A stretch of 64,000 nucleotides of DNA from Candidatus Thioglobus sp. (GCA_004212795.1 SHBR01000003.1:1-64000); one strand, 5' to 3'; counted from the stretch's first letter, positions 21,053 through 33,186 are shown. Numbers and translations are program-made. Notes: generated from the letters alone by a model not told the origin.

Positions 21053-21786
21053 AGTATGAGCTGATCCGTTTTGCCGTTATGGTGAAGCAAAATTTCATCT
21101 TTTGTTAAGGTGATCCAACTTTCGCAGGACGCCCAGTCTCCCAAAACGATGCGGTGACAGTTTGGTAACTGGCAATTGATCGAGTGAATTGCCGGGCGGT
21201 GAGTGTGGCCGTGGATGAGTAAGGGGACCGAGTGTTTCTCCACTACATCGGACACCGCAGAGTCAGTAACGTCCATGATTTCCATCGATTTGTCAGTCTT
21301 CGTGTCATCACTACGGTATCTAGCCAACCGCGCTAACTGATCACGCTCAGCAACACTTTTACTTAAAAACCCTTTTTGCCACGCCTCATCCAAAACCATT
21401 GCACGAAAACTTTGGTGAGCGGTATCGTCCGTGCAAAGACTGTCGCCGTGCATTAAAAGTATTTTTCTAGAGTCGACTTCTAAAATATGCTCTTGGGTGA
21501 GCAAGGTCACCCCACATTCTTTGGAAAAAGTTTGACCCACTAAAAAATCGCGGTTACCTGCCATAAAGAAGAGTTTGATCTGCTTTTCGGTCAATAGCCG
21601 GAGAAGGTTAAAAGTATTCTCATGACCTAAAAAAAAGACCGCGTCGTCTCCCAACCAGTATTCAAAAAGATCTCCCAAGATGTAGAGTTGATCTCCCGGA
21701 GCCAACCGAACGGTAAATTGCTCGAAACGACAAAAAATGTCGGTTTCAGTCGCGCTGAGATGAAGATCGGATATCAGATAAATCAT
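21049..21786 (-). CDS. lpxH: UDP-2,3-diacylglucosamine diphosphatase
   Basis: [42 protein letters not shown]; stop codon overlaps purF stop convergently. Confidence 0.95.
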   Translation of the reverse strand: MIYLISDLHLSATETDIFCRFEQFTVRLAPGDQLYILGDLFEYWLGDDAVFFLGHENTFNLLRLLTEKQIKLFFMAGNRDFLVGQTFSKECGVTLLTQEHILEVDSRKILLMHGDSLCTDDTAHQSFRAMVLDEAWQKGFLSKSVAERDQLARLARYRSDDTKTDKSMEIMDVTDSAVSDVVEKHSVPLLIHGHTHRPAIHSINCQLPNCHRIVLGDWASCESWITLTKDEILLHHNGKTDQLIL

Positions 21787-21892
21787 GTCGTGTTCGTTTT
21801 TGATTTAGTTAGGTAAGGCAGCGATTAGAAAAAGATTTGGATTAGCTCAGTCATTTCGGTAACATTCGCTACCGCTTCGCCAGGCCATTTTT

Positions 21893-23323
21893 ATGTCTAT
21901 CCAAATTTACAATAGTTTAAGCCGAGATAAAGAGCTTTTTGAACCCAAAGAGCCCGGCAAAGTCGGCATATATGTGTGTGGAATGACGGTATATGATTTT
22001 TGTCACATTGGCCATGCCCGCGTCCTGGTTGTGTTCGATATGGTTGTGCGGGTCCTGAGAGCTAAGGGTTTTGATGTTAAATACATCAGAAATATCACAG
22101 ATATCGACGACAAAATCATTGCACGTGCAACTGAACTAGGTGAACCATTTAATTCTTTAACCGAACGATTTATTTCCGCGATGCATGAAGACGAGGCAGC
22201 ACTCAATGTGATGCCGCCTGATGAGGAGCCGAGAGCGACCGGACACATTACAGAAATCATCTCGATGATTGAAACTCTGCAATCACGAGGCCTTGCTTAT
22301 CAAGGAAAAAATGGTGACGTTTTTTTTCGCGTTCGAAAGTTTCCAGGATACGGTTCGCTCTCTGGCCGCTCGATTGATGAATTGTTATCCGGTGCGCGAA
22401 TTGATAAAGACATAGCGAAGGATGACCCGCTTGATTTTGTACTCTGGAAGTCGGCGAAAACCGGGGAACCGGCCTGGCCGTCTCCGTGGGGTGATGGACG
22501 ACCGGGATGGCATATAGAGTGTTCGGCGATGTCCACGCGATGTTTAGGGGATAGTTTTGATATTCATGGTGGTGGAATGGATTTGCGTTTTCCGCATCAC
22601 GAAAATGAGATCGCTCAGACGGAGGGCGCGACAGGGAAAAAGTTTGTCAATTTCTGGATGCATAACGGTTTTGTTCAGATTGATCATGAAAAGATGTCGA
22701 AGTCATTAGGTAATTTCTTCACCATCCGGGAGATACTCAAAAATGATCAAAATCCCGAAAGAGCGGGTGAAGTGATTAGATTTCTGATGCTCCTCAGCCA
22801 TTACCGGAGCCCGCTCAATTTTTCTGATATCGGCCTCGGCCAGGCTCGCTCCGGGCTAGAGCGACTGTACTCAGCGTTACAAAAGTCTGCGACCGGAGAT
22901 TTATCGACAACGCGACCCGTTAATGAGCAGTTTTCTTTGGCATTTGATCGAGCGCTGGATGACGACTTTAATACCCCATCGGCGATTGCGGTGCTTTTTG
23001 ATCTTGCGAAAGAGATAAATCGAGCGATTGACCAGCGGGAAAGCTCATTAGCGGCAGCGTACGGGGCCGAATTGAAGCGCCTGGCTGATATTTTGGGCCT
23101 GCTTTATCTAAACCCTGCAGTTTTCCTTGGAATCTCCGGATCGAATTATTCCTGGGACCCTGAGGAAGACTCGGGTCTCATTGAGTCCTTGGTTCAGCAA
23201 CGGCAAGCCGCAAGACTGGCTCGTGATTTTGATCGAGCTGATGCGATTCGACAGGAGCTTGAGGCGTTGAATGTTCTAATCGAGGATCGGCCAGACGGGA
23301 CCTGTGAATGGCGCCGGCGTTGA
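21893..23323 (+). CDS. cysS: Cysteinyl-tRNA synthetase
   Basis: YVCGMTVYDFCHIGHARVLVVFD, WHIECSAMSTRCLG, KMSKSLGNFFTI. Confidence 0.98.
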   Translation: MSIQIYNSLSRDKELFEPKEPGKVGIYVCGMTVYDFCHIGHARVLVVFDMVVRVLRAKGFDVKYIRNITDIDDKIIARATELGEPFNSLTERFISAMHEDEAALNVMPPDEEPRATGHITEIISMIETLQSRGLAYQGKNGDVFFRVRKFPGYGSLSGRSIDELLSGARIDKDIAKDDPLDFVLWKSAKTGEPAWPSPWGDGRPGWHIECSAMSTRCLGDSFDIHGGGMDLRFPHHENEIAQTEGATGKKFVNFWMHNGFVQIDHEKMSKSLGNFFTIREILKNDQNPERAGEVIRFLMLLSHYRSPLNFSDIGLGQARSGLERLYSALQKSATGDLSTTRPVNEQFSLAFDRALDDDFNTPSAIAVLFDLAKEINRAIDQRESSLAAAYGAELKRLADILGLLYLNPAVFLGISGSNYSWDPEEDSGLIESLVQQRQAARLARDFDRADAIRQELEALNVLIEDRPDGTCEWRRR

Positions 23324-23419
23324 ATTTACAGCCCACCCTTGTACTGTTTATACTTACGCCTCTGGATTTCTCTTTTTTCCTAAGAATTTTTCTTACCTAA
23401 TTTTAATTGAGGTTCGCTA

Positions 23420-25156
23420 ATGGAGCTGACCGGCGCGGAGATTGTCGTTCGAAGCCTTAAAGATGAAGGCGTAGATCTTGTGTTTGGATACCCTGGAGGA
23501 GCAGCGTTACATATTTACGACGCGTTTTATAGTCAGGAAGATGTTCGACACATTTTAGTTCGCCATGAGCAGGCCGCTACCCATGCGGCAGATGGTTATG
23601 CTCGTGCGACCGGTAAACCAGGTGTCGTGCTTGTGACCTCTGGACCTGGGGTAACCAACACGATTACTGGAATAGCGACTGCGTACATGGACTCCATCCC
23701 CATGGTGGTACTTGCAGGTCAAGTCCCAACTCACCTAATTGGAGATGATGCATTTCAGGAAGTGGATACCGTTGGCATCACGCGACCGTGTGTTAAACAT
23801 AATTTTTTGGTTCGCGATGTAAAAGACTTGGCCACAACGATTAAGAAAGCTTTTTATATCGCGAACACAGGTCGTCCCGGCCCAGTGGTTGTTGATATTC
23901 CTAAGGACGTCACTGCGCTTAGAACCGAATATTCCTATCCGAAGGAAATTCGGATGCGTTCGTATGCGCCGGTCAGTCGAGGGCATTCGAAACAGATTAA
24001 TCGAGCGGCACATTTATTGTTAGCGGCAAAACGTCCGATCATATATACCGGGGGCGGCATCGTGCTTTCGGATGCTGCTCGTCAGTTGACCGCGCTTGTC
24101 GACAAGCTTGACTATCCCTGCACTAATACCTTGATGGGTTTGGGCGGACTGCCATCAGACCACCCGCGTTTTCTTGGAATGCTGGGAATGCATGGGACCT
24201 ATGAAGCCAATATGGCTATGTACGAGTCTGATGTCATGTTGGCAGTCGGTGTCCGATTTGATGACCGTGTAACGGGCGATCTTGCTAAATTCTCGCCAAA
24301 TGCGAAGATTATTCATATTGATATTGATCCGGCATCCATCGGTAAGAACGTGCGGGTTGAGGTCCCGATTGTGGGTGATGCAACCACGGTTCTGGATCAA
24401 CTGTTGGAGGCAATCGGATCGAGCGGAACAAGCCCTAACGGCGATGCGTTAGCTGCATGGTGGTCTCAAATTGAAGAGTGGAAAGGAAAAGAGTCCCTGA
24501 GATACGATTCCAGTGATGAGTTGATTAAACCTCAGTTTGTCGTGCAGAAACTTCATGAAGTGACGCTGGGCGATGCCTATGTGACGTCTGACGTGGGACA
24601 GCACCAGATGTGGGCTGCGCAATATTATGGATTCAACAAGCCTCGACGTTGGATTAATTCAGGAGGGCTTGGAACCATGGGATTTGGGTTGCCATCGGCA
24701 ATGGGCGTGCAGTTGGCGCACCCAGAGTCGTCAGTCGCCTGCGTCACTGGGGAGGCGAGTATTATGATGTGTATTCAAGAATTATCGACCTGCAAGCAAT
24801 ACGGCTTGCCAATTAAAGTCGTAAATTTGAATAACCGTTATATGGGAATGGTTCGGCAGTGGCAGGAGTTTTTTTACGACAGTCGTTACTCCCATTCATA
24901 TATGGATTCCTTACCCGACTTTGTAGAACTCGCTTCAAGTTTTGGTCACACGGGAATTCAAATTGACAAGCCGGGCGATGTTGAAGGTGCGCTACGAGAC
25001 GCTTTCGCGCGCAAAGATCAGTTAGTTTTCTTGGACTTCATCACGGATCAGAGCGAGAACGTCTATCCCATGATTTCAGCAGGCGCCGGACATAACGAAA
25101 TGGTGTTGAAGCCCTCAGACAGCGGTACGAAACCCCTCGAACGCGAATTGGCATAA
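23420..25156 (+). CDS. ilvB: Acetolactate synthase large subunit
   Basis: ELTGAEIVVRSLKDEGVDLVFGYPGGAALHIYDA; followed by the regulatory subunit and ilvC. IlvB/IlvI naming not resolvable from sequence alone. Confidence 0.95.
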   Translation: MELTGAEIVVRSLKDEGVDLVFGYPGGAALHIYDAFYSQEDVRHILVRHEQAATHAADGYARATGKPGVVLVTSGPGVTNTITGIATAYMDSIPMVVLAGQVPTHLIGDDAFQEVDTVGITRPCVKHNFLVRDVKDLATTIKKAFYIANTGRPGPVVVDIPKDVTALRTEYSYPKEIRMRSYAPVSRGHSKQINRAAHLLLAAKRPIIYTGGGIVLSDAARQLTALVDKLDYPCTNTLMGLGGLPSDHPRFLGMLGMHGTYEANMAMYESDVMLAVGVRFDDRVTGDLAKFSPNAKIIHIDIDPASIGKNVRVEVPIVGDATTVLDQLLEAIGSSGTSPNGDALAAWWSQIEEWKGKESLRYDSSDELIKPQFVVQKLHEVTLGDAYVTSDVGQHQMWAAQYYGFNKPRRWINSGGLGTMGFGLPSAMGVQLAHPESSVACVTGEASIMMCIQELSTCKQYGLPIKVVNLNNRYMGMVRQWQEFFYDSRYSHSYMDSLPDFVELASSFGHTGIQIDKPGDVEGALRDAFARKDQLVFLDFITDQSENVYPMISAGAGHNEMVLKPSDSGTKPLERELA

Positions 25157-25161
25157 TCATA

Positions 25162-26720
<1,559 letters not shown>

Positions 26721-26760
26721 ACGTTGCTCGCTCGCTGATAATGCTGATTTCCCAACCGAG

Positions 26761-27423
26761 GTGAGTACTCCGATAATCGCGCGAGAAGGATGGAGCCGCA
26801 TTTCCGGCTTTTTGATCGTGGCGCTTGCGGTCCAATGGTTCGCCGGTTGGTGGCTGGCGGCTCCTTTCTGGATACTTTTTGTTCTGGTCGTGCAGTTTTT
26901 CAGGGACCCACCGCGGAACGTTCCCAAAGGCGATCATCTGATTGTCTCTCCCGCTCATGGCAAAATAGTCAGCATTCAACCTGATAAGGATCCTTTCTCC
27001 GGGAATGCGTGTGTTCGAATCAGTGTTTTTATGAATATTTTTTCGGTCCACTCAAATCGTATCCCCATCGCCGGGAAAGTCACGGATATCAAGCACACCC
27101 GAGGCCGATTTTTTAACGCGTCTTTAGCTAAGGCCTCCTTAGAAAATGAACGCTGTGGGATTCAGATTACGACACCCGCGGGCATCCAAATCAGTAGTGT
27201 GCAAATCGCCGGATGGGTCGCGCGTCGAATTCTGACGTACGTGAAACCTGGTGAAACTGTCGTTGCGGGCCAACGCTATGGATTTATACGTTTTGGCTCC
27301 CGGGTGGATGTTTATGTGCCTGAAGACGCCAAGATCGTCGCGAAGCTGGGAAAGTGGGTGCTTTCGGGAAGCGATACGATTGCCCGACTGACTCCTCGGG
27401 AGGCATCGGTTGAGTCAGTCTAA
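26761..27423 (+). CDS. psd: Phosphatidylserine decarboxylase proenzyme, short form
   Basis: 220 aa; PAHGKIVSI, VFMNIFSVHSNRIPIAG, autocleavage-type RFGSRVDVYVPE; immediately upstream of pssA; GTG start. Confidence 0.93.
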   Translation: MSTPIIAREGWSRISGFLIVALAVQWFAGWWLAAPFWILFVLVVQFFRDPPRNVPKGDHLIVSPAHGKIVSIQPDKDPFSGNACVRISVFMNIFSVHSNRIPIAGKVTDIKHTRGRFFNASLAKASLENERCGIQITTPAGIQISSVQIAGWVARRILTYVKPGETVVAGQRYGFIRFGSRVDVYVPEDAKIVAKLGKWVLSGSDTIARLTPREASVESV

Positions 27424-28243
27424 AAATATCACGGGCTCCGGGGATTCTGATCGGCCTCCTAAAGGGGTTTATATACTTCCCAATCTTTTTACAACCGCGA
27501 GTCTTTTTGCGGCGTTTTACGCCATCGTACAGGCAACCGTCGGAAATTTTGAAAACGCAGCCGTGGCAATAATTGTCGCCGCGATCCTTGACACCCTTGA
27601 CGGAAGAGTCGCCCGCCTAACAAACACCGTGAGTGATTTTGGCAAAGAGTATGACTCGCTTGTTGATCTTGTGTCGTTTGGGCTCGCACCGGCGCTTATT
27701 CTTTTTGAATGGGGCTTGCAGGCGCTTGGGAAAAGCGGGTGGCTGGTTGCCTTTTTATATGTTGCAACAACGGCGTTACGCCTGGCCCGCTTCAATACAA
27801 TGGACTCACCAAGCAAGCGTTACTTCCAAGGACTTCCTTGTCCTGCAGCTGCCGTCTTGGTTGCCGCGTCGATTTGGGCCGCAAATACATATATGCTTGA
27901 TGACCCGGTGTTCCGCGGCATTGCTATGGTTGTAATGGCGTGCCTTTCGTTCGCGATGGTAACAAGCCTTCCCTATCGAAGCTTTAAAGATTTGGATCTC
28001 AAGCACCGCGTCCCGTTCATCTTTGTTTTGGGCCTTGTCCTCGTATTCGTGTTGATCTCCTTTGACCCCCCACTCGTTGTCTTCATCATTTTTCTGGGCT
28101 ACGCGTTGTCGGGACCGGTGGAATGGGTGTTGCTTCGAAAACAAGGGATAAACGTATTTAAACCGGTCGTTGACGAGGCTGAAAGTGCTGCAACGGGCAG
28201 TCATCCTTCTTCTGATCGCCCGGGGCCTGAGAGGCGGGATTAG
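27410..28243 (+). CDS. pssA: CDP-diacylglycerol--serine O-phosphatidyltransferase
   Basis: GVYILPNLFTTASLFAAFYAI; CDP-alcohol phosphatidyltransferase motif DTLDGRVARLTNTVSDFGKEYDSLVDLVSFG. Confidence 0.96.
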   Translation: MSQSKNITGSGDSDRPPKGVYILPNLFTTASLFAAFYAIVQATVGNFENAAVAIIVAAILDTLDGRVARLTNTVSDFGKEYDSLVDLVSFGLAPALILFEWGLQALGKSGWLVAFLYVATTALRLARFNTMDSPSKRYFQGLPCPAAAVLVAASIWAANTYMLDDPVFRGIAMVVMACLSFAMVTSLPYRSFKDLDLKHRVPFIFVLGLVLVFVLISFDPPLVVFIIFLGYALSGPVEWVLLRKQGINVFKPVVDEAESAATGSHPSSDRPGPERRD

Positions 28244-28255
28244 ATTTAAGGGGTT

Positions 28256-28284
28256 TTGCCGGAAAGCGACGATAGCGCTATACT
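28256..28284 (+). promoter_or_regulatory. Candidate sigma70 promoter upstream of leuA leader
   Basis: TTGCCG (28256-28261), 17-bp spacer, TATACT (28279-28284). Confidence 0.5.
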
Positions 28285-28290
28285 GGGTCG

Positions 28291-28407
28291 ATGATCTCGC
28301 GCAATCAAATGGCTTACCGGATGTCAAATTCGGAATCAACCCCGTCGCGGCTTTTCGTGCTGGCTATCCTGGCGCTACTGCGCCTGCCGGCGCTATCTCT
28401 TTCCTAA
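28291..28407 (+). promoter_or_regulatory. Candidate leucine-rich leader peptide / attenuator upstream of leuA
   Basis: Short ORF MISRNQMAYRMSNSESTPSRLFVLAILALLRLPALSLS* (alternative starts at 28309, 28321), 8 Leu in the last 18 residues; overlapping alternative hairpins GGCGC-TACT-GCGCC and GCGCC-TGCC-GGCGC at about 28371-28394; leuA starts 86 bp downstream of the stop. Confidence 0.45.
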
Positions 28408-28493
28408 AAAATAACTTCTCAAACAATATGGCGGCCGATTCAAATTCGAATCTGTTGCTTTAGTTTTAGCTGTATCTCATTGGGAGATGAATA

Positions 28494-30041
28494 ATGTCTG
28501 ATCATTTGATAATTTTTGATACAACGCTTCGCGACGGAGAGCAGAGTCCTGGCGCCTCTATGACCGCTCAGGAAAAAATTCGTATTGCTCGCCAACTCGA
28601 AAAGCTCCGCGTTGATGTAATTGAGGCCGGTTTTCCAGCCGCCAGCGTGGGTGATTTTGAGGCGGTTGAGATGGTGTCCGCCGAGGTCGCCGATAGCCGA
28701 ATTTGCGGCCTTGCCCGCGCGAATCCATCTGATGTGGCACGGGCTGGAGAAGCGATTCGGGAGGCGAACGCCGGACGAATTCACACCTTTATTGCGACTT
28801 CACCCATTCATATGAAAGCGAAACTTCGCATGAGTCCAGATGAAGTGCTCGAGAGGGCAGTTTCTGCCGTGACCCAGGCTCGGAATCTCGTTGACGATGT
28901 TGAGTTTTCACCAGAGGATGCAGGGAGATCGGACGAAGATTTTCTGTGCCGAATCATTGAGGCCGTGATCTCGGCTGGCGCGCGGACGATCAATATTCCG
29001 GATACGGTGGGTTATACGATGCCCAATCAATTTGGCGATATGTTTGCGCGATTATTAGACCGAATTCCTAACGCCGATCAGGCCATTTTTTCAGTCCATT
29101 GCCATAACGACCTTGGGGTCGCAGTTGCCAATTCACTGGCTGCGGTTCAAAGCGGGGCGCGCCAGGTGGAGTGTACGATCAATGGATTAGGTGAGCGTGC
29201 GGGAAACGCGTCACTTGAGGAGATCGTTATGGCTATCAGGACCCGACAGGATGTTTTTACCTGCGATACCCGCCTTGATTCGACGCAGATTTTAACCGCA
29301 AGTCGCCTGGTCTCGAGTATTACAGGTTTTCCTGTGCAACCGAACAAAGCTATTGTGGGCGCAAACGCTTTCGCGCATGAGGCCGGAATTCATCAGGACG
29401 GCGTCCTGAAGCAGCGTGACACTTATGAGATCATGCGCGCGGAGGATGTGGGTTGGGCCGCGAACCAAATAGTGCTAGGAAAGCACTCGGGGCGAAATGC
29501 TTTCCGGGAACGGATGTCAGCACTTAATATTGAGTTCGAAAATGATGCTGATTTGAGTGAGGCGTTTGAACGCTTTAAAGAGCTTGCGGACAAAAAGCAT
29601 GAAATTTTTGATGACGACCTTCAAGTGCTTGCGGGAGAAAGCGATCTCGGGAACAGGGTCGAATCACTTAAGTATGTCAGTTTAAAAATATTTTCAGAAA
29701 CAGGCGCGATACCGACTGCTGATCTTATGATTGAATCTTCCGGTAAAAATCTGCACGCACATGCGACAGGTGATGGGCTTGTGGACGCCGCATTTAAAGC
29801 GGTTGAGATGATTGTTCCTGGAGACCGAACCCTTCTTCTATACTCAGTGAATGCGATTACGGCGGGTTCTGATTCCCAGGGCGAGGTTAGCGTCCGACTG
29901 CAAGAAGAGGACCGGATTGTAAATGGTCAGGGCGCAGACACGGATATCGTCGTCGCCTCGGTAAAGGCGTATGTAAACGGCCTAAACAAGCTTCAGAGCG
30001 GACAGACAAAAATGAATCCCCAGAGTGGCGCAACGCTATAG
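28494..30041 (+). CDS. leuA: 2-isopropylmalate synthase
   Basis: [65 protein letters not shown]. Confidence 0.98.
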   Translation: MSDHLIIFDTTLRDGEQSPGASMTAQEKIRIARQLEKLRVDVIEAGFPAASVGDFEAVEMVSAEVADSRICGLARANPSDVARAGEAIREANAGRIHTFIATSPIHMKAKLRMSPDEVLERAVSAVTQARNLVDDVEFSPEDAGRSDEDFLCRIIEAVISAGARTINIPDTVGYTMPNQFGDMFARLLDRIPNADQAIFSVHCHNDLGVAVANSLAAVQSGARQVECTINGLGERAGNASLEEIVMAIRTRQDVFTCDTRLDSTQILTASRLVSSITGFPVQPNKAIVGANAFAHEAGIHQDGVLKQRDTYEIMRAEDVGWAANQIVLGKHSGRNAFRERMSALNIEFENDADLSEAFERFKELADKKHEIFDDDLQVLAGESDLGNRVESLKYVSLKIFSETGAIPTADLMIESSGKNLHAHATGDGLVDAAFKAVEMIVPGDRTLLLYSVNAITAGSDSQGEVSVRLQEEDRIVNGQGADTDIVVASVKAYVNGLNKLQSGQTKMNPQSGATL

Positions 30042-30053
30042 GTAAATAATCAG

Positions 30054-30755
30054 ATGGATATCCGAACCCGTTATCTTCAGGAAATGGGGATTACGCAATG
30101 GGTCAGTCGGGATCCTGGTCTTCATCCCACGTCCGAGATGGTGGTCGGGCAGAATTTGAACATCAAGGCAAAGGACTTTATCCAGACCGATCAGGTGATG
30201 ACTGATTTGTCAGCGCAAGTTGACATCTGTCGGCAGTGTGACCTGCATCGCACAAGGTACACGACCGTTTTTGGTGTAGGTCCAATACCGGCCGATTTGA
30301 TGATCGTTGGGGAAGCGCCGAGTGCTGAGGATGATCGACAAGGAATTCCATTTGTCGGGCGTGCCGGTCAGCTGCTTGCCTCGATGCTCTTTAGCATCGG
30401 CTTTGAGCTTGAAGATGTTTACATTGCAAATTCGCTAAAGTGTCGTCCGCCGGACGATCGTGACCCCTTGGCCGAAGAGTTAGCCCATTGCAACCCATTT
30501 TTGTTGCAACAGATTCAGCGAATTCAACCCAAAGTTATTTTGACACTGGGTAAGGTTGCCGTGCAGTCACTCCTGAATACCAGCGAGTCACTTGCTCAAT
30601 TGCGTAACAGTGGACAGTTAAGAGAAGTTGTGGGAGTGCCATTGATTGCGACTTACCATCCGGCGTATCTCCTGCAATCACCAGCCGCGAAATCAGAAAG
30701 CTGGAAAGATCTCTGTCGCGCCCGGCAGCTTTTGATAAATGGCTCGTCGGGCTGA
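30054..30755 (+). CDS. Uracil-DNA glycosylase, family 4 (Fe-S type)
   Basis: [65 protein letters not shown]. Confidence 0.92.
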   Translation: MDIRTRYLQEMGITQWVSRDPGLHPTSEMVVGQNLNIKAKDFIQTDQVMTDLSAQVDICRQCDLHRTRYTTVFGVGPIPADLMIVGEAPSAEDDRQGIPFVGRAGQLLASMLFSIGFELEDVYIANSLKCRPPDDRDPLAEELAHCNPFLLQQIQRIQPKVILTLGKVAVQSLLNTSESLAQLRNSGQLREVVGVPLIATYHPAYLLQSPAAKSESWKDLCRARQLLINGSSG

Positions 30756-31212
30756 GGAGTTCACACGGTCTTTTTCACCCGAACGGATGATGTTGTCGGA
30801 CATCTCGGAGGTTGTGAAGTTAGAGCAGAGTGTTTCACCAACACCCTGGAGCGAGACAATTTTCACCGATTGTTTGAAAGCAGCGTATGAATGCTGGGTT
30901 CTTCGATCTTCCGAAGTGTTCGGATATTTGATTCTGACCTCAGCGGCCCAGGAAGCGCATCTTCTCAATATCGTCATTCATCCAGATTCTCAGGGCAGAG
31001 GATTTGGGGAGTCTTTTTTGGAATTCGCTATTTCTTTGGCAGCAAAGGAAGGGGCAGACCGACTGTTTCTTGAGGTAAGGCCCAGTAACAGTAGCGCCAG
31101 AGCGCTCTATCAGAAAAAAGGCTTTCAATTTCTGGGAAGGCGTCCCAATTACTATGGCCGACCCGCGAAAGAAGACGCTCTGGTACTTTCACTTGAATTC
31201 ATACCGGACTAA
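30739..31212 (+). CDS. rimI: Ribosomal protein S18-alanine N-acetyltransferase
   Basis: GNAT fold: AHLLNIVIHPDSQGRGFGESFLEFAI, LEVRPSNSSARALYQKKGFQFLGRRPNYY. Confidence 0.9.
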   Translation: MARRAEEFTRSFSPERMMLSDISEVVKLEQSVSPTPWSETIFTDCLKAAYECWVLRSSEVFGYLILTSAAQEAHLLNIVIHPDSQGRGFGESFLEFAISLAAKEGADRLFLEVRPSNSSARALYQKKGFQFLGRRPNYYGRPAKEDALVLSLEFIPD

Positions 31213-31254
31213 ACTAAATTTTCTTCCGATGGAAGATTTAGACTGAACAACAAA

Positions 31255-32055
31255 GTGATAACGATTGAGGCTCATGAGGGGTCGCCCTTTTTTATAAGGT
31301 CTGACTACCAAACCGATATTCCGACGAGTTTTGCTGAGAATGCACTCGGACAGGAGCTCGTCCGCGTGACCCAAGAGTTAGTTAAAGATTCTCTACCTGA
31401 AGGCTACTATGAGCTTGGGGTTCAGGTGGGCCTGTCATCGATTGATCTTTTACCAGGCGTTGATCACGCGATTTTTGTAAAGTCAAGGATGGACCACCAG
31501 GATCGGATCGGATGTGCGGTGGCTGCACAGCCGGGCGAACTACCCTTTAGCCGTCATGGCATTAACTTGTTGGTGCTCGCTTATCTTCTCGAATACACGC
31601 CGGAGCCCCATTCCGTGCTCAGGGAGGCATTCGAGACGTTAGCGCCTGAGGGTTATCTGGTAATCTGCGGTTTTAACAAGTGGAGTTTGTGGGGTTTGAG
31701 GCGATTTTTTTACGAGCGCTGGCGGCAGCGAGCGACGCTTGGCAAACTGATGTCTGTGGGTCGGGTTCAGGACTGGATTCAACTCTTGGATCTTGACTTG
31801 GTTTCAGCTTCAATCGCGTTTTATCGCCCCCTTTCAAGCTCGAACTTGGCACTTAAAAAACTGTCTTTTCTCGAGGCGTTGGGGGACCGTTGGTGGCCGT
31901 CGTTAGGTGGTAGTTATGTGGTGGTCGCGAAAAAAAAATCGTTATCAAAAATCGGAATATCAGAACATCGTAGCCACCCTAAAAAGTCGATCCCGACGCC
32001 GGTTGGGGCGCTAAGCTCGCGACATTGCAGAACTGAAAATACAAAATACATATGA
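31255..32055 (+). CDS. SAM-dependent methyltransferase-like protein (YafS-like)
   Basis: LPFSRHGINLLVLAYLLEYTPEPHSVLREAFETLAPEGYLVICGFNKWSLWGLRR; upstream of rnhA as yafS is in E. coli. Confidence 0.82.
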   Translation: MITIEAHEGSPFFIRSDYQTDIPTSFAENALGQELVRVTQELVKDSLPEGYYELGVQVGLSSIDLLPGVDHAIFVKSRMDHQDRIGCAVAAQPGELPFSRHGINLLVLAYLLEYTPEPHSVLREAFETLAPEGYLVICGFNKWSLWGLRRFFYERWRQRATLGKLMSVGRVQDWIQLLDLDLVSASIAFYRPLSSSNLALKKLSFLEALGDRWWPSLGGSYVVVAKKKSLSKIGISEHRSHPKKSIPTPVGALSSRHCRTENTKYI

Positions 32056-32498
32056 GTGATTACAAGACTGTTCAGATCTTCACCGACGGTGCCTGTCGAG
32101 GGAATCCCGGACCGGGTGGATGGGGTGTGCTCATATTGACCGAGTCAGGGGCTCAAGAGTTTTACGGAGCCGAGGAACAAACAACTAATAACCGGATGGA
32201 GCTCACCGCAGCGATTCAGGGGCTTACTGCGGTAGAGTCGGGAGCGACGGTGGCAATTTATACCGATTCTCAGTACGTCAAAAACGGGTTGGAAAGCTGG
32301 ATTAAGGGATGGAAGGCGAACGGTTGGCAAACGTCGGCTAAGAAGCCTGTAAAGAACCAAGATCTATGGCGCGCGTTAGACTCATCAGCTCAGCGTCTTG
32401 CGGTAAGTTGGCATTGGGTTAAAGGTCATAGCGGGCATCCACAAAATGAGCGCGCAGATGCATTAGCAAACCTTGCGATCGACGAGATGATCTCATAA
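32052..32498 (+). CDS. rnhA: Ribonuclease HI
   Basis: VQIFTDGACRGNPGPGGWGVLI; NNRMELTAAI; KGHSGHPQNERADALA. Confidence 0.98.
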   Translation: MSDYKTVQIFTDGACRGNPGPGGWGVLILTESGAQEFYGAEEQTTNNRMELTAAIQGLTAVESGATVAIYTDSQYVKNGLESWIKGWKANGWQTSAKKPVKNQDLWRALDSSAQRLAVSWHWVKGHSGHPQNERADALANLAIDEMIS

Positions 32499-32502
32499 TC
32501 AG

Positions 32503-33186
32503 ATGGATTTAATTGTTCTAGATACCGAAACGACGGGTCTTGAGGTCGGTGAAGGTCATCGAGTGATCGAGGTGGGATGCGTTTGCCTTAGACAGCGGAA
32601 GCATACGGATCATAAATTTCACAGCTATCTGAATCCGGGAAGGGGTATTGATCCGGGCGCTCAGGAAGTGCACGGTATTTCATCTGAATTTTTATCAGAT
32701 AAGCCGGTTTTCGCGGAAATAGCGGATAGTTTTTTAGAGTTTATAAAAGGGAATGAGCTCGTTATTCATAATGCGTCGTTCGATATAGGATTTCTTAATC
32801 GAGAGTTGGAGATCTTAGGGTTGGATCAGAAAATTGAAGATATCTGTCGCGTAACCGACTCTCTCAGGCTAGCGCGCGAGATGCATCCGGGACAGAGAAA
32901 CAGTTTGGATGCGCTATGTCGTAGATATAGCGTTGACAACAGCGGTCGCGAGCTTCACGGCGCGTTGTTGGATGCCGAGATCCTTTCTGATGTCTATCTC
33001 GCAATGACAGGTGGCCAGACGCTACTCTCTCTCGATGATCACCGTGAGATCGCGAATAAAGCCAGTACCGCCTCGACGAAATATAAAAACAGGAAAGACA
33101 CGTTTCCGATTGTTCGCGCCTCTGCTGATGAAAATGAAGCGCATCAGAAATGGATTGATTTGCTCGGCAATAAAAGTCTTTGGTAG
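32503..33186 (+). CDS. dnaQ: DNA polymerase III epsilon subunit
   Basis: MDLIVLDTETTGLEVGEGHRVIEVGCV; HNASFDIGFLNRE; adjacent to rnhA. Confidence 0.97.
   Translation: MDLIVLDTETTGLEVGEGHRVIEVGCVCLRQRKHTDHKFHSYLNPGRGIDPGAQEVHGISSEFLSDKPVFAEIADSFLEFIKGNELVIHNASFDIGFLNRELEILGLDQKIEDICRVTDSLRLAREMHPGQRNSLDALCRRYSVDNSGRELHGALLDAEILSDVYLAMTGGQTLLSLDDHREIANKASTASTKYKNRKDTFPIVRASADENEAHQKWIDLLGNKSLW

Noticed and set aside
27806-28339. 177-aa minus-strand ORF across the pssA 3' end
   Set aside because: Antisense to pssA; low-plausibility composition. The same region is better explained by pssA plus the leuA leader.
28170-28463. 97-aa plus-strand ORF between pssA and leuA
   Set aside because: Overlaps the pssA 3' end out of frame; no family resemblance.
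31927-31938. A9 homopolymer near the 3' end of the methyltransferase-like gene as programmed slippage
   Set aside because: Frame is open through to the rnhA overlap without slippage, and the tail is low-conservation; no evidence for a second product.
31255-32055. Apparently degenerate SAM-binding motif I in the methyltransferase-like protein
   Set aside because: E. coli YafS, recalled from general knowledge, also has a weak motif I and shares the rnhA neighbourhood; looks family-typical.
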